Notes: a model not told the origin generated them from the letters alone. DNA of 64,000 nt from Acidovorax sp. T1 (GCF_002176815.1 NZ_CP021648.1:1240001-1304000), one strand, 5' to 3'; positions 9,183-20,565 are shown, numbered from the stretch's first letter. Made by a program: numbers and translations.

Positions 9183-9185
9183 GGG

Positions 9186-9662
9186 TTACTCCACTTCGCC
9201 CATCTGCGACTGCAGGTAGTTCTGCAGCCCCACCTTGGCGATCAGGTCGATCTGGGTTTCGAGGAAGTCGATGTGCTCCTCGGTGTCGTCCAGAATCTTT
9301 TGCAGCAGATCGCGCGAGACATAGTCGCGCACGGTTTCGCAGTGGGCAATGCCGTCTTTGATGGTGGCCTGGGCGCCTTGTTCGGCGCGCAGGTCGCATG
9401 CCAGGATCTCGGGCACGTCTTCACCCACCTGGATCTTGGCCAGGTCCTGCAGGTTGGGCAGGCCGTCGAGCATGAAGATGCGGTCCATCAGCCAGTCGGC
9501 GTGCTTCATCTCGCCGATCGACTCGGAATATTCCTTCTTGGCCAGCTTGTCGAAGCCCCAGTGCTTGAGCATGCGGTAGTGCAAAAAGTACTGGTTGATG
9601 GCCGTGAGTTCGTTCTTGAGTTGGGCCTGCAGATGGCCAATGACTTGTGCGTCACCCTTCAT
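9186..9662 (-). CDS. bfr: Bacterioferritin
   Basis: 158 residues, exactly the usual length, from ATG 9662 with AAGGA at good spacing. It stores iron as a 24-subunit haem-containing shell. Seen residues: haem ligand Met52 and ferroxidase ligands Glu18, Glu51, His54, Glu94 and His130. The remaining ligand position 127 is Thr in an ungapped alignment with E. coli Bfr (DDTEEHID against RDEEGHID), so the di-iron site may be altered. Divergent from ahpC, which fits a joint role in limiting iron-driven oxidative stress. Confidence 0.93.
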   Translation of the reverse strand: MKGDAQVIGHLQAQLKNELTAINQYFLHYRMLKHWGFDKLAKKEYSESIGEMKHADWLMDRIFMLDGLPNLQDLAKIQVGEDVPEILACDLRAEQGAQATIKDGIAHCETVRDYVSRDLLQKILDDTEEHIDFLETQIDLIAKVGLQNYLQSQMGEVE

Positions 9663-9790
9663 GGTGGATTCCTTGGTGTGTTGGTTCGGCTGTGATTGTC
9701 GTTGCCCCACACCGCTTGCGCAACGCAAGCCCTTGCGGGCTGGTGCCAGGCGGCGAAGCGGGTCTGCGGCCTTGTCATAAAATAGTAATG

Positions 9791-9835
9791 TTCAATTGAT
9801 TCAATGAATTCAATTAATTGGATTGATTGGTTTGA
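9791..9835 (+). promoter_or_regulatory. 9-bp periodic AT-rich array upstream of ahpC
   Basis: Five consecutive 9-base units (TTCAATTGA, TTCAATGAA, TTCAATTAA, TTGGATTGA, TTGGTTTGA) lie between bfr and ahpC. The first three share TTCAAT exactly and the last two share TTGG. The array is strikingly AT-rich for this genome and sits where the ahpC promoter is expected. No clear OxyR half-site pattern was recognised. Confidence 0.6.
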
Positions 9836-9886
9836 AAAGCCTAAACTTCAGTCCTGTTCAGTCAACCAACCACAAAGGAAACAGCA

Positions 9887-10450
9887 ATGTCCCTGATCAA
9901 CACGCAAGTTCAGCCTTTCAAGACCCAGGCTTTCCACAACGGCAAATTCATCGAAGTGACGGAACAGTCCCTCAAGGGCAAGTGGTCCGTGGTGATCTTC
10001 ATGCCCGCCGCCTTCACCTTCAACTGCCCCACCGAAGTGGAAGACGCTGCCGACAACTACCCCGAGTTCCAGAAGGCCAATACCGAGGTCTACATCGTCA
10101 CCACCGACACGCATTTCTCGCACAAGGTCTGGCACGAAACGTCTCCTGCCGTGGGCAAGGCCAAGTTCCCACTGGTTGGCGACCCAACGCACCAGCTGAC
10201 CCGCGCCTTTGACGTGCACATCGACGAGGAAGGCCTTGCACTGCGCGGCACCTTCATCATCAACCCCGATGGCGTGATCAAGACCATGGAAGTGCATTCC
10301 AACGAAATCGCCCGCGACGTGAAGGAAACCCTGCGCAAGCTCAAGGCTGCCCAGTACACCGCCGCTCACCCTGGCGAAGTGTGCCCCGCCAAGTGGAACG
10401 AAGGCTCCAAGACCATCGCTCCCTCGCTGGACCTGGTCGGCAAGATCTAA
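9887..10450 (+). CDS. ahpC: Alkyl hydroperoxide reductase peroxiredoxin subunit
   Basis: 187 residues from ATG 9887, preceded by AAAGGAAA. A 2-Cys peroxiredoxin: peroxidatic Cys47 in FTFNCPTE and resolving Cys166 in GEVCPAKW, matching E. coli AhpC positions. It reduces hydrogen peroxide, organic peroxides and peroxynitrite and is recycled by AhpF, encoded next. A rho-independent terminator lies between ahpC and ahpF, as in other bacteria where ahpC is made in excess. The AT-rich array at 9791-9835 probably contains its promoter. Confidence 0.97.
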   Translation: MSLINTQVQPFKTQAFHNGKFIEVTEQSLKGKWSVVIFMPAAFTFNCPTEVEDAADNYPEFQKANTEVYIVTTDTHFSHKVWHETSPAVGKAKFPLVGDPTHQLTRAFDVHIDEEGLALRGTFIINPDGVIKTMEVHSNEIARDVKETLRKLKAAQYTAAHPGEVCPAKWNEGSKTIAPSLDLVGKI

Positions 10451-10493
10451 GCCGCAAAGCCGTCATACGGCGGAGCGCCCTCCAGGCGCTCCC

Positions 10494-10540
10494 AAGCCGG
10501 ACCACGCTGTGGCGCCCGCGCCATGCCGTCCGGCTTTTTT
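10494..10540 (+). terminator. Rho-independent terminator between ahpC and ahpF
   Basis: AAGCCGGAC at 10494-10502 pairs with GTCCGGCTT around 10528-10536 and is followed by a run of six T. It would cause partial termination after ahpC and so reduce ahpF transcription. Confidence 0.8.
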
Positions 10541-10622
10541 ACGCCTGCTTTTTTTGTGCTGACTGCGTCAAAAGCGCCCACAGCACCCATCCCACACAAC
10601 TCGAATCTACAAGGACACCACC

Positions 10623-12191
10623 ATGCTCGACGAACAACTCAAGACCCAACTTTCGGCATACCTGGAACGCGTGCAGCAGCCGTTCGAGCTGGTGGCATCC
10701 CTGGACGACAGCGACACCGCCCGCGAAATGCTGGACCTGTTGCAAACCATCCAGTCGCTGCGCAGTGACAAGATCACCCTGCGCACCGATGGCAACGACG
10801 CGCGCAAGCCCTCGTTCACGCTGCAGCGCGTGGGCAGCACCAGCCAGTTGCGTTTTGCCGGCCTGCCGCTGGGCCATGAGTTCACGTCCCTCGTGCTGGC
10901 ACTGCTCTGGACGGGCGGCCATCCGCCCAAGGCCGAACAGGACGTTCTGGACCAGATCGACGCGCTCGAAGGCGATTTCAACTTCGAGGTCTACATGAGC
11001 CTGAGCTGCCACAACTGCCCCGACGTGGTGCAGGCGCTGAGCCTCATGGCCATCCGCAACCCGCGCATCAAGACCACGGTGATCGAAGGCGGCGCCTTCC
11101 AGGAGGAAGTGAACCGCCGCGAAGTCATGGCCGTGCCCATGGTGTTCCTGAACGGCGAAGTGTTCGGCTCGGGCCGCATGTTGCTCGAAGAAATCGTTGC
11201 CAAGCTGGACACCGGCGCCGCCGCCAAAGAGGCCGCCAAGCTCAGCGCCAAAGACGCTTTTGACGTACTCATCATCGGTGGCGGCCCCGCAGGCGCTGCC
11301 GCTGCCGTGTATGCCGCCCGCAAGGGCATCCGCACCGGCGTGGCCGCCGAGCGCTTTGGCGGCCAGGTCAACGACACCCTGGGTATCGAAAACTACATCT
11401 CGGTGCTGGAGACGGATGGCCCCAAGTTTGCCGCCGCCCTCGAAGCCCACACCCGCGCCTACGACGTGGACATCATGAACCTGCAGCGCGCTGAAGCGCT
11501 GGTTCCCGCCACCGAACCTGGCGGCCTGATCGAGGTGAAGCTGGCCAACGGCGGCTCGCTCAAGTCCAAGAGCGTGATCCTGTCCACCGGCGCGCGCTGG
11601 CGCAATGTGAATGTGCCCGGCGAAGCCGAGTACAAGAACAAGGGCGTGGCCTATTGCCCCCATTGCGACGGCCCGCTGTTCAAGGGCAAGCGCGTGTCGG
11701 TCATCGGCGGCGGCAACTCGGGTGTTGAGGCCGCTATTGACCTGGCCGGTGTGGTGCAGCACGTCACGCTGGTGGAGTTTGCCGACCAGCTCAAGGCCGA
11801 CGCCGTGCTGGTGAGCAAGCTCAAGAGCCTGCCCAACGTCACCATCCACACCAACGCGCAGACCACCGAAATCACCGGTGCCGACGGCAAGGTGAACGGC
11901 ATGAAGTTCAAGGACCGCGCCACGGGCCAAGAGCACCTGGTGCCCCTGGAAGGCGTGTTCGTGCAGATCGGCCTGGTGCCCAACACCGACTGGCTCAAGG
12001 GCACGGTGGCGCTGAGCAAGTTTGGCGAGATCGAGATCGACGCCAAGGGCCACACCAACGTGCCCGGCGTGTTTGCTGCCGGCGACTGCACCACCGTGCC
12101 CTACAAGCAGATCGTGATTGCCGCCGGCGCCGGCGCCACGGCCGCGCTGAGCGCGTTTGATCACCTGATCCGCAGCGGCGTAGCGGCTTGA
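10623..12191 (+). CDS. ahpF: Alkyl hydroperoxide reductase subunit F
   Basis: 522 residues from ATG 10623, preceded by AAGGA. It has two N-terminal thioredoxin-like folds with the CHNC redox pair (Cys129, Cys132), then a thioredoxin-reductase-like part with FAD motif GGGPAG near residue 220 and the second redox pair CPHC (Cys345, Cys348), followed by the NAD(P)H motif VIGGGNSG. These positions match E. coli AhpF. It passes electrons from NADH to AhpC. Followed by a dispersed repeat and a strong terminator. Confidence 0.97.
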   Translation: MLDEQLKTQLSAYLERVQQPFELVASLDDSDTAREMLDLLQTIQSLRSDKITLRTDGNDARKPSFTLQRVGSTSQLRFAGLPLGHEFTSLVLALLWTGGHPPKAEQDVLDQIDALEGDFNFEVYMSLSCHNCPDVVQALSLMAIRNPRIKTTVIEGGAFQEEVNRREVMAVPMVFLNGEVFGSGRMLLEEIVAKLDTGAAAKEAAKLSAKDAFDVLIIGGGPAGAAAAVYAARKGIRTGVAAERFGGQVNDTLGIENYISVLETDGPKFAAALEAHTRAYDVDIMNLQRAEALVPATEPGGLIEVKLANGGSLKSKSVILSTGARWRNVNVPGEAEYKNKGVAYCPHCDGPLFKGKRVSVIGGGNSGVEAAIDLAGVVQHVTLVEFADQLKADAVLVSKLKSLPNVTIHTNAQTTEITGADGKVNGMKFKDRATGQEHLVPLEGVFVQIGLVPNTDWLKGTVALSKFGEIEIDAKGHTNVPGVFAAGDCTTVPYKQIVIAAGAGATAALSAFDHLIRSGVAA

Positions 12192-12250
12192 TTTTTTAAG
12201 CCAAATAGGGCGATAGCGCTTATAGAACAAGCGCTAGCAGCTATCAAATT
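12191..12250 (-). repeat. Dispersed palindromic repeat after ahpF
   Basis: Reverse-oriented copy. On the forward strand it reads ATAGCGCTTAT, AGAACA, AGCGCTAGCAGCTAT, flanked by short A/T-rich arms. It begins at the ahpF stop codon. Confidence 0.85.
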
Positions 12251-12296
12251 GAAAGCGGCGGGGCTGTGGAAAGCAGCTCCGCCGCTTTTGTTTTGT
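12251..12296 (+). terminator. Rho-independent terminator of ahpF
   Basis: AAAGCGGCGG near 12252-12261 pairs with CCGCCGCTTT near 12279-12288, with an additional inner CTG/CAG pairing, followed by TTTGTTTTG. Confidence 0.8.
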
Positions 12297-12420
12297 ATTC
12301 AGAAAAGGCTAGGTTTCGGCCAGAAGCGGAATTCGTTTCCACGGAAAGTACCAAGCATAATTTGTCTTCTGCGAGCTCAGGCTTGCTAATCATGCACTTG
12401 CAACTCGGAGGTAAACAGAC

Positions 12421-13134
12421 TTGGCGAATTCAGATGCTCCACGGCTAGCGGTGCTCATTGACGCCGACAACGCTTCTGCGACCGTGGCGAAGGAGTTGCT
12501 AGAGGAAGTGGCGAAGTACGGGACGGCCACTGTGAAGCGAGCTTTCGGCGACTGGACCACTCAGAATTTGGTGGGGTGGAAAGCATGCCTTCATCGCCAT
12601 GCGATCCAGCCTGTGCAGCAGTTTTCTTACACCACTGGCAAGAACTCGACGGACTCGGCATTCATCATCGACGCGATGGATTTGTTGTATGGAGGAAATG
12701 TGGATGGGTTTTGCTTGGTTTCGAGCGACAGTGATTTCACGAGGCTAGCGACTCGGTTGCGCGAGGCCGGTAAGACGGTTTTCGGTCTTGGTGAACGAAA
12801 AACACCAGAGCCATTCATTGCAGCATGCGACAAGTTCATATTCTTTGAGGTTCTGAAGAAGCCGACAGGCGCTGCAGCGCCCGCACTGCAGTTACCAGAT
12901 GTGCCTGACTTGAAGGAGCTACTTTCGCATGCGATCCGCGAGACCGCTCGAGAGAGCGGGTGGTCGCGCCTGGCCACGGTAGGTAGTCTGATTGGCAAAA
13001 CACACAGTTCGTTTGATCCTCGGAACTATGGGTTCAAGAAACTCAATGAGCTTGTACGCGCTCAGCCGTTTGTTGAGGTAGCCGACACGGCGGACTCCAC
13101 AGGCTTCGTCCACGTCGAGGTGCGGTTGAAGTAG
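12421..13134 (+). CDS. NYN domain protein with C-terminal OST-HTH/LOTUS domain
   Basis: 237 residues from TTG 12421, with GGAGG upstream. Residues 9-135 form a NYN (PIN-like) ribonuclease domain with conserved acidic positions in LIDADNA (Asp14, Asp16), TDSAFIIDAMDLL and SSDSDFTRL. Residues about 160-237 resemble an OST-HTH/LOTUS winged helix, which binds RNA (including G-quadruplex RNA in some eukaryotic cases). The whole predicts an RNA-processing or RNA-binding nuclease. Its GC content looks lower than that of its neighbours and it is flanked by repeats on both sides, which suggests acquisition by transfer. Targets are unknown. Confidence 0.85.
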   Translation: MANSDAPRLAVLIDADNASATVAKELLEEVAKYGTATVKRAFGDWTTQNLVGWKACLHRHAIQPVQQFSYTTGKNSTDSAFIIDAMDLLYGGNVDGFCLVSSDSDFTRLATRLREAGKTVFGLGERKTPEPFIAACDKFIFFEVLKKPTGAAAPALQLPDVPDLKELLSHAIRETARESGWSRLATVGSLIGKTHSSFDPRNYGFKKLNELVRAQPFVEVADTADSTGFVHVEVRLK

Positions 13135-13441
13135 AGCGCGCTTTCCCAAAGCAGTTCCACATCCGGCAACGCTTGATTTGGGTCGAAAGCAGCGCTACAG
13201 CCGATTGACCAACATGTCACCCTCATCACCTGATTTCGCAATAACGCTGCGTCAGGAGCAGGCGCGGAGTATTAAAAATGCTCCTCTATTGATAGCTGGT
13301 GACGCTTAAAGGATTTTGGCTAGGGCCGAATTCGATCCAAATTCTCCAGAGTTTTCACAGGGGGCGCCTCACACGCGCAGCAAGCTGTTTTTTCGCACCA
13401 CGCCCCCTCGTCAGCCGGCGCCCCTCCGAGGTGCAAATGCA
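13135..13441. other. Gene-free stretch between NYN gene and ppsR
   Basis: About 300 bases with no convincing gene. It includes a degraded copy of the dispersed repeat at 13271-13325 (ATTGATAGCTGGTGACGCTT, with the second arm eroded). Nothing else is recognisable. Confidence 0.6.
13271..13325 (+). repeat. Degraded dispersed palindromic repeat
   Basis: The left arm TTGATAGCTGGTGACGCTTA is recognisable, but the second arm (GGATTTTGGCTAGGGCC) has lost the palindromic core. Confidence 0.5.
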
Positions 13442-14263
13442 TCAATACACCAGCCGGTCCGGCTGCAGCTCCTGCAGGATGGTGGTGGCGATTTCTTCGA
13501 TGGATTTGGTGGTGGTGGACAGCCAGCGGATGCCCGCGCGGCGCATCATGGCCTCGGCTTCGGCCACTTCGTGGCGGCAGTTCTGCAGGCTGGCGTAGCG
13601 TGAGTCGGGCCGGCGTTCGGTGCGGATCTCGGACAGCCGCTCAGGGCTGATCGTCAGGCCAAAAATCTTTTTTCGAAACTCCATCAGTGCGGGTGGCAGC
13701 TGGCGGCGGTCGAAGTCTTCGGGGATCAGCGGGTAGTTGGCGGCTTTGAGGCCATGCTGCATGGCCAGGTAGAGGCTGGTGGGGGTCTTGCCGCTGCGGC
13801 TTACGCCGACCAGGATCACGTCGGCGCCCGCCAGGTCACGATGGCTTTGACCATCGTCGTGCGCCAGGCTGAAATTGATGGCCTCGATGCGGTCGGTGTA
13901 TTCCTTGCTGCGGCTCACGTCGCTGAAACGACCAACCCGGTGGTGCGACTTGACCCCCAGCTCTTGTTCCAGCGGGTGCACGAAGGTGCCAAACATGTCG
14001 AGCAGCATGCCTTTGCAGCCCTCCTGGATGACCTTGAGTACCTCCATGTTCACCAGCGTGGTGAAAACGATGGGTTTCTTGCCCTCCAGCTCGGCGGTGT
14101 GGTTGATCTGGCGCACGGCCTGGTGGGCCTTGTCCTCGGTGTCCACGAACGGCAGGCGAACGCGCCGCGGTGCCAGTTCGAACTGGGCCAGGATGGCGTT
14201 GCCGAAGGTTTCGGCGGTGATGCCGGTGCCGTCTGACACAAAGAATACGGTGCGTGAGTGCAT
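13442..14263 (-). CDS. ppsR: PEP synthase regulatory protein (kinase/pyrophosphorylase)
   Basis: 273 residues from ATG 14263, the standard length for the DUF299 family. The N-terminus [14 protein letters not shown] and the P-loop GVSRSGKT (153-160) are diagnostic. It is a bifunctional enzyme that inactivates PEP synthase by ADP-dependent phosphorylation of a threonine near the catalytic histidine, and reactivates it by phosphate-dependent removal. It is divergent from ppsA, its target, with about 190 bases of shared promoter region, which is the usual arrangement. Confidence 0.95.
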   Translation of the reverse strand: MHSRTVFFVSDGTGITAETFGNAILAQFELAPRRVRLPFVDTEDKAHQAVRQINHTAELEGKKPIVFTTLVNMEVLKVIQEGCKGMLLDMFGTFVHPLEQELGVKSHHRVGRFSDVSRSKEYTDRIEAINFSLAHDDGQSHRDLAGADVILVGVSRSGKTPTSLYLAMQHGLKAANYPLIPEDFDRRQLPPALMEFRKKIFGLTISPERLSEIRTERRPDSRYASLQNCRHEVAEAEAMMRRAGIRWLSTTTKSIEEIATTILQELQPDRLVY

Positions 14264-14454
14264 GGGGGCCTTTTCAAGAGCGTGTGCCTGTCGCTACAGC
14301 GGCAAGCCTACAATTGTGTCAATTATCCAATTCTCACCATGCACCCGGTCGGCCTACAACCACAACCACAAAGCTGCAGCCCGTGCATGGCCGCTCGCCC
14401 CTTGCTCCTCTCGGGCGGGCGCGCAGACCCGGTTTTAACTTCTGGAGCTTTCCC

Positions 14455-16845
<2,391 letters not shown>

Positions 16846-16892
16846 GTGCGCAGGGGCCGCCCTTGTCCAACCCACGGTAGTGAGCACCCTGG

Positions 16893-17219
16893 ATGCGGCC
16901 CCTGACAAAAAACCACGAGCCCGAACTGGCGGGCCCCTTCCCGCCCGACCTGCACGATGTGCGCCACCTCTGGCTCAAGGCGGGGCTACTGCTGGTGTGG
17001 GCGCTGGTGTCTTTTGTGGCCATGTTCTTTGCCCGCGATCTGCAAGCGTTCGTCGTGGCGGGCTGGCCCCTGGGTTACTGGATCGCCGCCCAGGGAGCCA
17101 TGTTGATGTTCATTGCCATCGTGGTGGCCTACTGCTGGGCCATGAACCGGTTTGAACGCCAGGATGCCGCACGGGCGACTGCTGCGCTGGCCACCGCACA
17201 GGCCCAACCCCATGGCTGA
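16893..17219 (+). CDS. Small subunit of sodium/solute symporter (DUF4212)
   Basis: 108 residues from ATG 16893. Two hydrophobic segments (about 27-46 and 58-82) with the short connector WPLGYWIAAQG match the DUF4212 family of small membrane partners encoded directly before VC_2705-type symporters. The stop overlaps the start of the large subunit by 8 bases, so the two are translationally coupled. It probably assists assembly or stability of the transporter. Confidence 0.88.
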   Translation: MRPLTKNHEPELAGPFPPDLHDVRHLWLKAGLLLVWALVSFVAMFFARDLQAFVVAGWPLGYWIAAQGAMLMFIAIVVAYCWAMNRFERQDAARATAALATAQAQPHG

Positions 17220-19311
17220 GCCCGGGGCTGCTGGCCACGGAACGGATGACCAGGCCTACCTTTGGCGCCTGCACCGCATCTTTGCCCTTTATGTGGTGGG
17301 GGTGGTGGCGTTTCTGGCACTGATGGCCTGGGCCGAGCAGCAGGGGCTGTCGCGGCACTGGATCGGCCCGATCTTTCTGTTTCTCACGGTGATGGTCTAT
17401 GCCGGTATCGGTGTGTATGGCCGCACCACCGATCCTGAAGAGTATTACGTGGCGGGGCGCCGCATTCCGCCCATGTACAACGGCATGGCGGCGGCAGCCG
17501 ACTGGATGAGCGCGGCCTCGTTCATCAGCCTGTCGGGTGCGCTGTATCTGCAGGGTTTTTCTGGCGCCCGTGGGCAGGCCGGCGGGCTGGCCTACCTGCT
17601 GGGCTGGACCGGCGGCTTTTGCCTCGTGGCGATGCTGATCGCCCCGCATCTGCGTGCCATGGGTCTCTACACGGTGCCAGACTTCTTTCATGTGCGCTTT
17701 GGCGGACGCTGGCCGCGCATCATTGCCGCGCTGGCGGCGGTGCTGTGCTCCTTCACCTATGTGGTGGCCCAGATCTATGGCGTGGGCCTGATTGCGTCCC
17801 GTCTGACCGGTGTGCAGTTCGAGATCGGCATCATGCTGGGGCTGGGCGGCGTGCTGCTGTGCTCGTTCCTCGGGGGCATGCGCGCGATCACCTGGACGCA
17901 GGTGGCGCAGTATGTGGTGCTGCTGCTGGCGTTTCTGATTCCGGTGTCGTGGCTGGCCTACAAACAGCTGGGCAATCCGCTGGCGCCCCTGGTTTATGGC
18001 ACGCAACTGAGCAAAATTGCCGATCTGGAAGAGCATTTGCTCGATTCGCCGGCAGAGCACCAGGTGGTGGGGGCCTACCTGCGGCGCGCTCAGGACTATG
18101 AGGCGCGCCTGCAGGACGTGGAAGGCGCACTCGAACGCGAGCGCGAGAAGGGGCGCGAACGCGTCCGCACTCTGCGCGCCCAGAATGCCGATGTGGGCCT
18201 CATCGTTTCCGCCAGCCGCGAGCTGGTTGCGCTGCCCAGGGATGCGGCATCCGCACGCGAGCGCTGGACGCGCGAAATGCGCGAGAACTACGAACGAGCC
18301 AAGCCCCTGGGCGGCCTGCCGCTGCACAGCCAGGCCTTCGCAGGCAACCCTGACGGCACGCCCCATGAGCGGCAGGAGTACGAGCTGACGCGGCGCAATT
18401 TTCTGGCGCTCATGTTCTGCCTGATGGTGGGCACGGCGGGGCTGCCGCATCTGCTGACCCGTTACTACACCGCACCCTCGGTGGCTGCGGCGCGGTCTTC
18501 GGTGGCGTGGTCGCTGTTTTTCATCGCCTTGCTGTACCTCAGCGCGCCGGCGCTGGCGGTGCTGGTGAAGTTCGAGGTCATGCAGAACCTGGTGGGCAGC
18601 AGTTTCGAGAACCTGCCCCACTGGATGGCCCAATGGGCCCGGGTGGACGCCTCGCTGCTGTCGGTGGAGGATGTGAATGGCGACGGCCTGGTGCAGTTTG
18701 GCGAGATCCGCTTGGGCGCCGACCTCATCATGCTGGCCACGCCAGAGCTGGGGGGCTTGCCTTACGTGGTCTCGGGACTGGTGGCCGCGGGCGGGCTGGC
18801 GGCGGCGTTGTCCACGGCCGACGGGCTGCTGCTGACCATCAGCAATGCGCTGGTGCGCGACCTCTATTACCGCGGTGGTCCGCGGGAGGCGTCGCCCGAG
18901 CAGCGCGTGATTCTGACCAAGTTCACCTTGCTGGCCGTGGCGCTGGCGGCGGCATTCGTGGCCGCGCTCAAGCCGGCCGAGATTTTGCCGCTGGTGTCGG
19001 CGTCGTTTTCCCTCGCCGCGTCGGCCTTTGTGCCGGTGATGGTGCTGGGCATTTTCTGGCGCGGCACCACGCGCCAGGGGGCCGTGGCGGGCATGCTGGC
19101 GGGGCTGGGCGTTGCGGTGTACTACATGCTTTCCCATACGCCGGTCTTGCGCGCCTGGGCGGGCTGGCTGCTGGCGGATGGCCTGTGGTTCGGCATTCAG
19201 CCCATTTCTGCAGGGGTGTTCGGAGTGCCGGTGGGGCTGATCGTGGCCGCCGTGGTGAGCCGCATCACCCGGCCGGCGCCCGCGCTGCCCCGGGTGCGCT
19301 CCGAGATGTGA
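17212..19311 (+). CDS. Sodium:solute symporter family protein, VC_2705-type, with EF-hand loop
   Basis: 699 residues from ATG 17212. It belongs to the SSSF family (ActP/PutP relatives): multiple membrane segments, TTDPEEYYVAGRRIPP at the first helices, and AAALSTADGLLLTISNAL in a later helix. It is longer than typical ActP because of a soluble, charged, probably coiled-coil insertion at about residues 265-390. A second hydrophilic loop contains DVNGDGLVQFGE (487-498), a canonical 12-residue EF-hand calcium loop. Related transporters carry acetate or other small carboxylates; the substrate here is not determinable. Confidence 0.9.
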   Translation: MAEPGAAGHGTDDQAYLWRLHRIFALYVVGVVAFLALMAWAEQQGLSRHWIGPIFLFLTVMVYAGIGVYGRTTDPEEYYVAGRRIPPMYNGMAAAADWMSAASFISLSGALYLQGFSGARGQAGGLAYLLGWTGGFCLVAMLIAPHLRAMGLYTVPDFFHVRFGGRWPRIIAALAAVLCSFTYVVAQIYGVGLIASRLTGVQFEIGIMLGLGGVLLCSFLGGMRAITWTQVAQYVVLLLAFLIPVSWLAYKQLGNPLAPLVYGTQLSKIADLEEHLLDSPAEHQVVGAYLRRAQDYEARLQDVEGALEREREKGRERVRTLRAQNADVGLIVSASRELVALPRDAASARERWTREMRENYERAKPLGGLPLHSQAFAGNPDGTPHERQEYELTRRNFLALMFCLMVGTAGLPHLLTRYYTAPSVAAARSSVAWSLFFIALLYLSAPALAVLVKFEVMQNLVGSSFENLPHWMAQWARVDASLLSVEDVNGDGLVQFGEIRLGADLIMLATPELGGLPYVVSGLVAAGGLAAALSTADGLLLTISNALVRDLYYRGGPREASPEQRVILTKFTLLAVALAAAFVAALKPAEILPLVSASFSLAASAFVPVMVLGIFWRGTTRQGAVAGMLAGLGVAVYYMLSHTPVLRAWAGWLLADGLWFGIQPISAGVFGVPVGLIVAAVVSRITRPAPALPRVRSEM

Positions 19312-19492
19312 GCGCCTGCTGCGTTGGCTCGGTGAAGGAGTGACCGGCTGGCCACGGCAGGTTTGTCAAGGCGTTCTGACTTGGGTGATGTGGAAAAACC
19401 CGAATACCCAGCGCCCGGCATACCTGCGAGACTGTTTCGAAAAGTTGCGTACACCGCTGGTGCCGCGTAGCTCCCACTTTTGGAGTAGGAAC

Positions 19493-19972
19493 ATGTTACT
19501 GGTCAAGACGCAAGCCGGACAAGAGGCGCTCAAGGATCGGCAACGGGGGTTGACGTCCCGCCAGCGTACGGCATTCATTCTGTTTGATGGCAAACGATCG
19601 ACCGCCGAAGTGCTTGCAGCCACCGCTGCGATGGGGATCACGCAGGACGACGTGCAGGCCATGCTGGTGCAGGGTTTGCTGGCGCCTGCTGCCGGGCAGA
19701 CTGCTGCGCGCTTGTCAACGGGTGGGGGTGATGGTTTGTCGTCGCTGGAGCTGTCGGAAGAGATCAGCGGTCGGTCGGACGTGGAGCGCTACCAGAGCGC
19801 CTATCTCATCGCCACCGAGCTGACCTCTGGCTTGGGTCTGCGTGGCTTTCGCCTGAATCTGGCCCTGGAAGGTGCGGGTAGTTTTGACGACCTCGCGGCC
19901 TTGGCCCCGAAGATCAGGGATGCCGTGGGCGATGCCAAATTCGCCCGACTGGAAAAGGCCTTGTTCAGCTGA
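19493..19972 (+). CDS. Conserved hypothetical protein
   Basis: 159 residues from ATG 19493, preceded by GGAGTAGGA. I do not recognise a family. It is soluble, without signal peptide or membrane segment. The N-terminal half (RQRTAFILFDGKRSTAEVL, ITQDDVQAMLVQGLL) looks like a small helical winged-helix-like unit of the kind used as an effector-presenting module. The C-terminal half is helical (SAYLIATELTSGLGLRGFRL). A single gene, between the symporter operon and an inward-facing FKBP gene. Function unknown. Confidence 0.75.
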   Translation: MLLVKTQAGQEALKDRQRGLTSRQRTAFILFDGKRSTAEVLAATAAMGITQDDVQAMLVQGLLAPAAGQTAARLSTGGGDGLSSLELSEEISGRSDVERYQSAYLIATELTSGLGLRGFRLNLALEGAGSFDDLAALAPKIRDAVGDAKFARLEKALFS

Positions 19973-20022
19973 CGCTGTATTTCTTGGCTGGCCCGCTGGC
20001 CTGGTTTCAACCAGGCGGGATC

Positions 20023-20054
20023 AAAAAACAAAAAAGCGGCCCCGCAGGCCGCTT
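20023..20054 (-). terminator. Rho-independent terminator of the FKBP gene
   Basis: On the reverse strand AGCGGCC (20047-20053) pairs with GGCCGCT (20035-20041), followed by TTTTTTGTTTTTTG. It lies about 30 bases past the FKBP stop codon. Confidence 0.85.
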
Positions 20055-20081
20055 GCTGAAAAGGAAGGGTGGGGTGCTGTT

Positions 20082-20438
20082 TCAGCGCACGCCCAGCAAT
20101 TCCACATCGAACTTCAGCGTGGCGTTCGGGGGAATCACGCCACCGGCGCCGCGCGCGCCATAGCCCAATGCCGCCGGGATGATCAGGGTGCGCTGGCCGC
20201 CGATCTTCATGCCTTGCACACCTTCGTCCCAGCCCTTGATGACCATGCCAGCGCCCAGCGAGAAAGCGAAGGGGTCGTTGCGATCGTGGCTGGAGTCGAA
20301 CTTGGCGCCTTGTTCGCCGTTGTTGTAGAGCCAGCCGGTGTAATGCACCGTTACCTGGCTGCCCTTGGTGGCTTCAGCGCCATCGCCCACGTTGGTGTCT
20401 TCGTATTGCAGGCCGGATGCGGTGGTGGTCAATGCCAT
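20082..20438 (-). CDS. FKBP-type peptidyl-prolyl cis-trans isomerase
   Basis: 118 residues from ATG 20438. A single minimal FKBP domain: [47 protein letters not shown] and [18 protein letters not shown] are all present, including the aromatic pocket residues. No signal peptide, so it probably assists protein folding in the cytosol. Monocistronic, with its own terminator and a dispersed repeat in its upstream region (20453-20520). Confidence 0.95.
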   Translation of the reverse strand: MALTTTASGLQYEDTNVGDGAEATKGSQVTVHYTGWLYNNGEQGAKFDSSHDRNDPFAFSLGAGMVIKGWDEGVQGMKIGGQRTLIIPAALGYGARGAGGVIPPNATLKFDVELLGVR

Positions 20439-20452
20439 GGGAATTCCTTGAT

Positions 20453-20520
20453 TGCTATTAAAAATATAGCTTCTGGCGCTTTACTGTAGCGCGCTAGAAG
20501 CTATTTAGATAAAGATTTTA
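20453..20520 (+). repeat. Dispersed palindromic repeat upstream of FKBP gene
   Basis: Reads ATTAAAAATATAGCTTCTGG, CGCTTTACTGTAGCGCGCTA, GAAGCTATTTAG. Both arms are well preserved. It lies between the FKBP gene start and the end of the HxlR-like gene. Confidence 0.85.
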
Positions 20521-20565
20521 TCCGGCATCCCGGGCGGGGCCGGTGCAGGCACGGCGTGCCGCTTT

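Larger units (their letters stand above)
8880..9185. other. Intergenic region with repeat and hairpin element
   Basis: This 306-base gap between the radical-SAM gene and bfr holds no convincing gene. It contains one dispersed palindromic repeat (8961-9029) and, adjacent to the bfr stop codon, an inverted-repeat element with three internal hairpins (9069-9182). Confidence 0.7.

Noticed and set aside
9770..9886. OxyR binding site before ahpC
   Set aside because: No convincing ATAG/CTAT half-site spacing could be found; only the 9-base periodicity is reported.
13316..13603. Small forward frames around the end of ppsR
   Set aside because: They are antisense to ppsR and start inside a degraded repeat; no family similarity is visible.
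14264..14454. Specific promoters in the ppsR/ppsA divergent region
   Set aside because: TACAAT and the small palindrome AATTGTGTCAATT are present, but no matching -35 element could be assigned.
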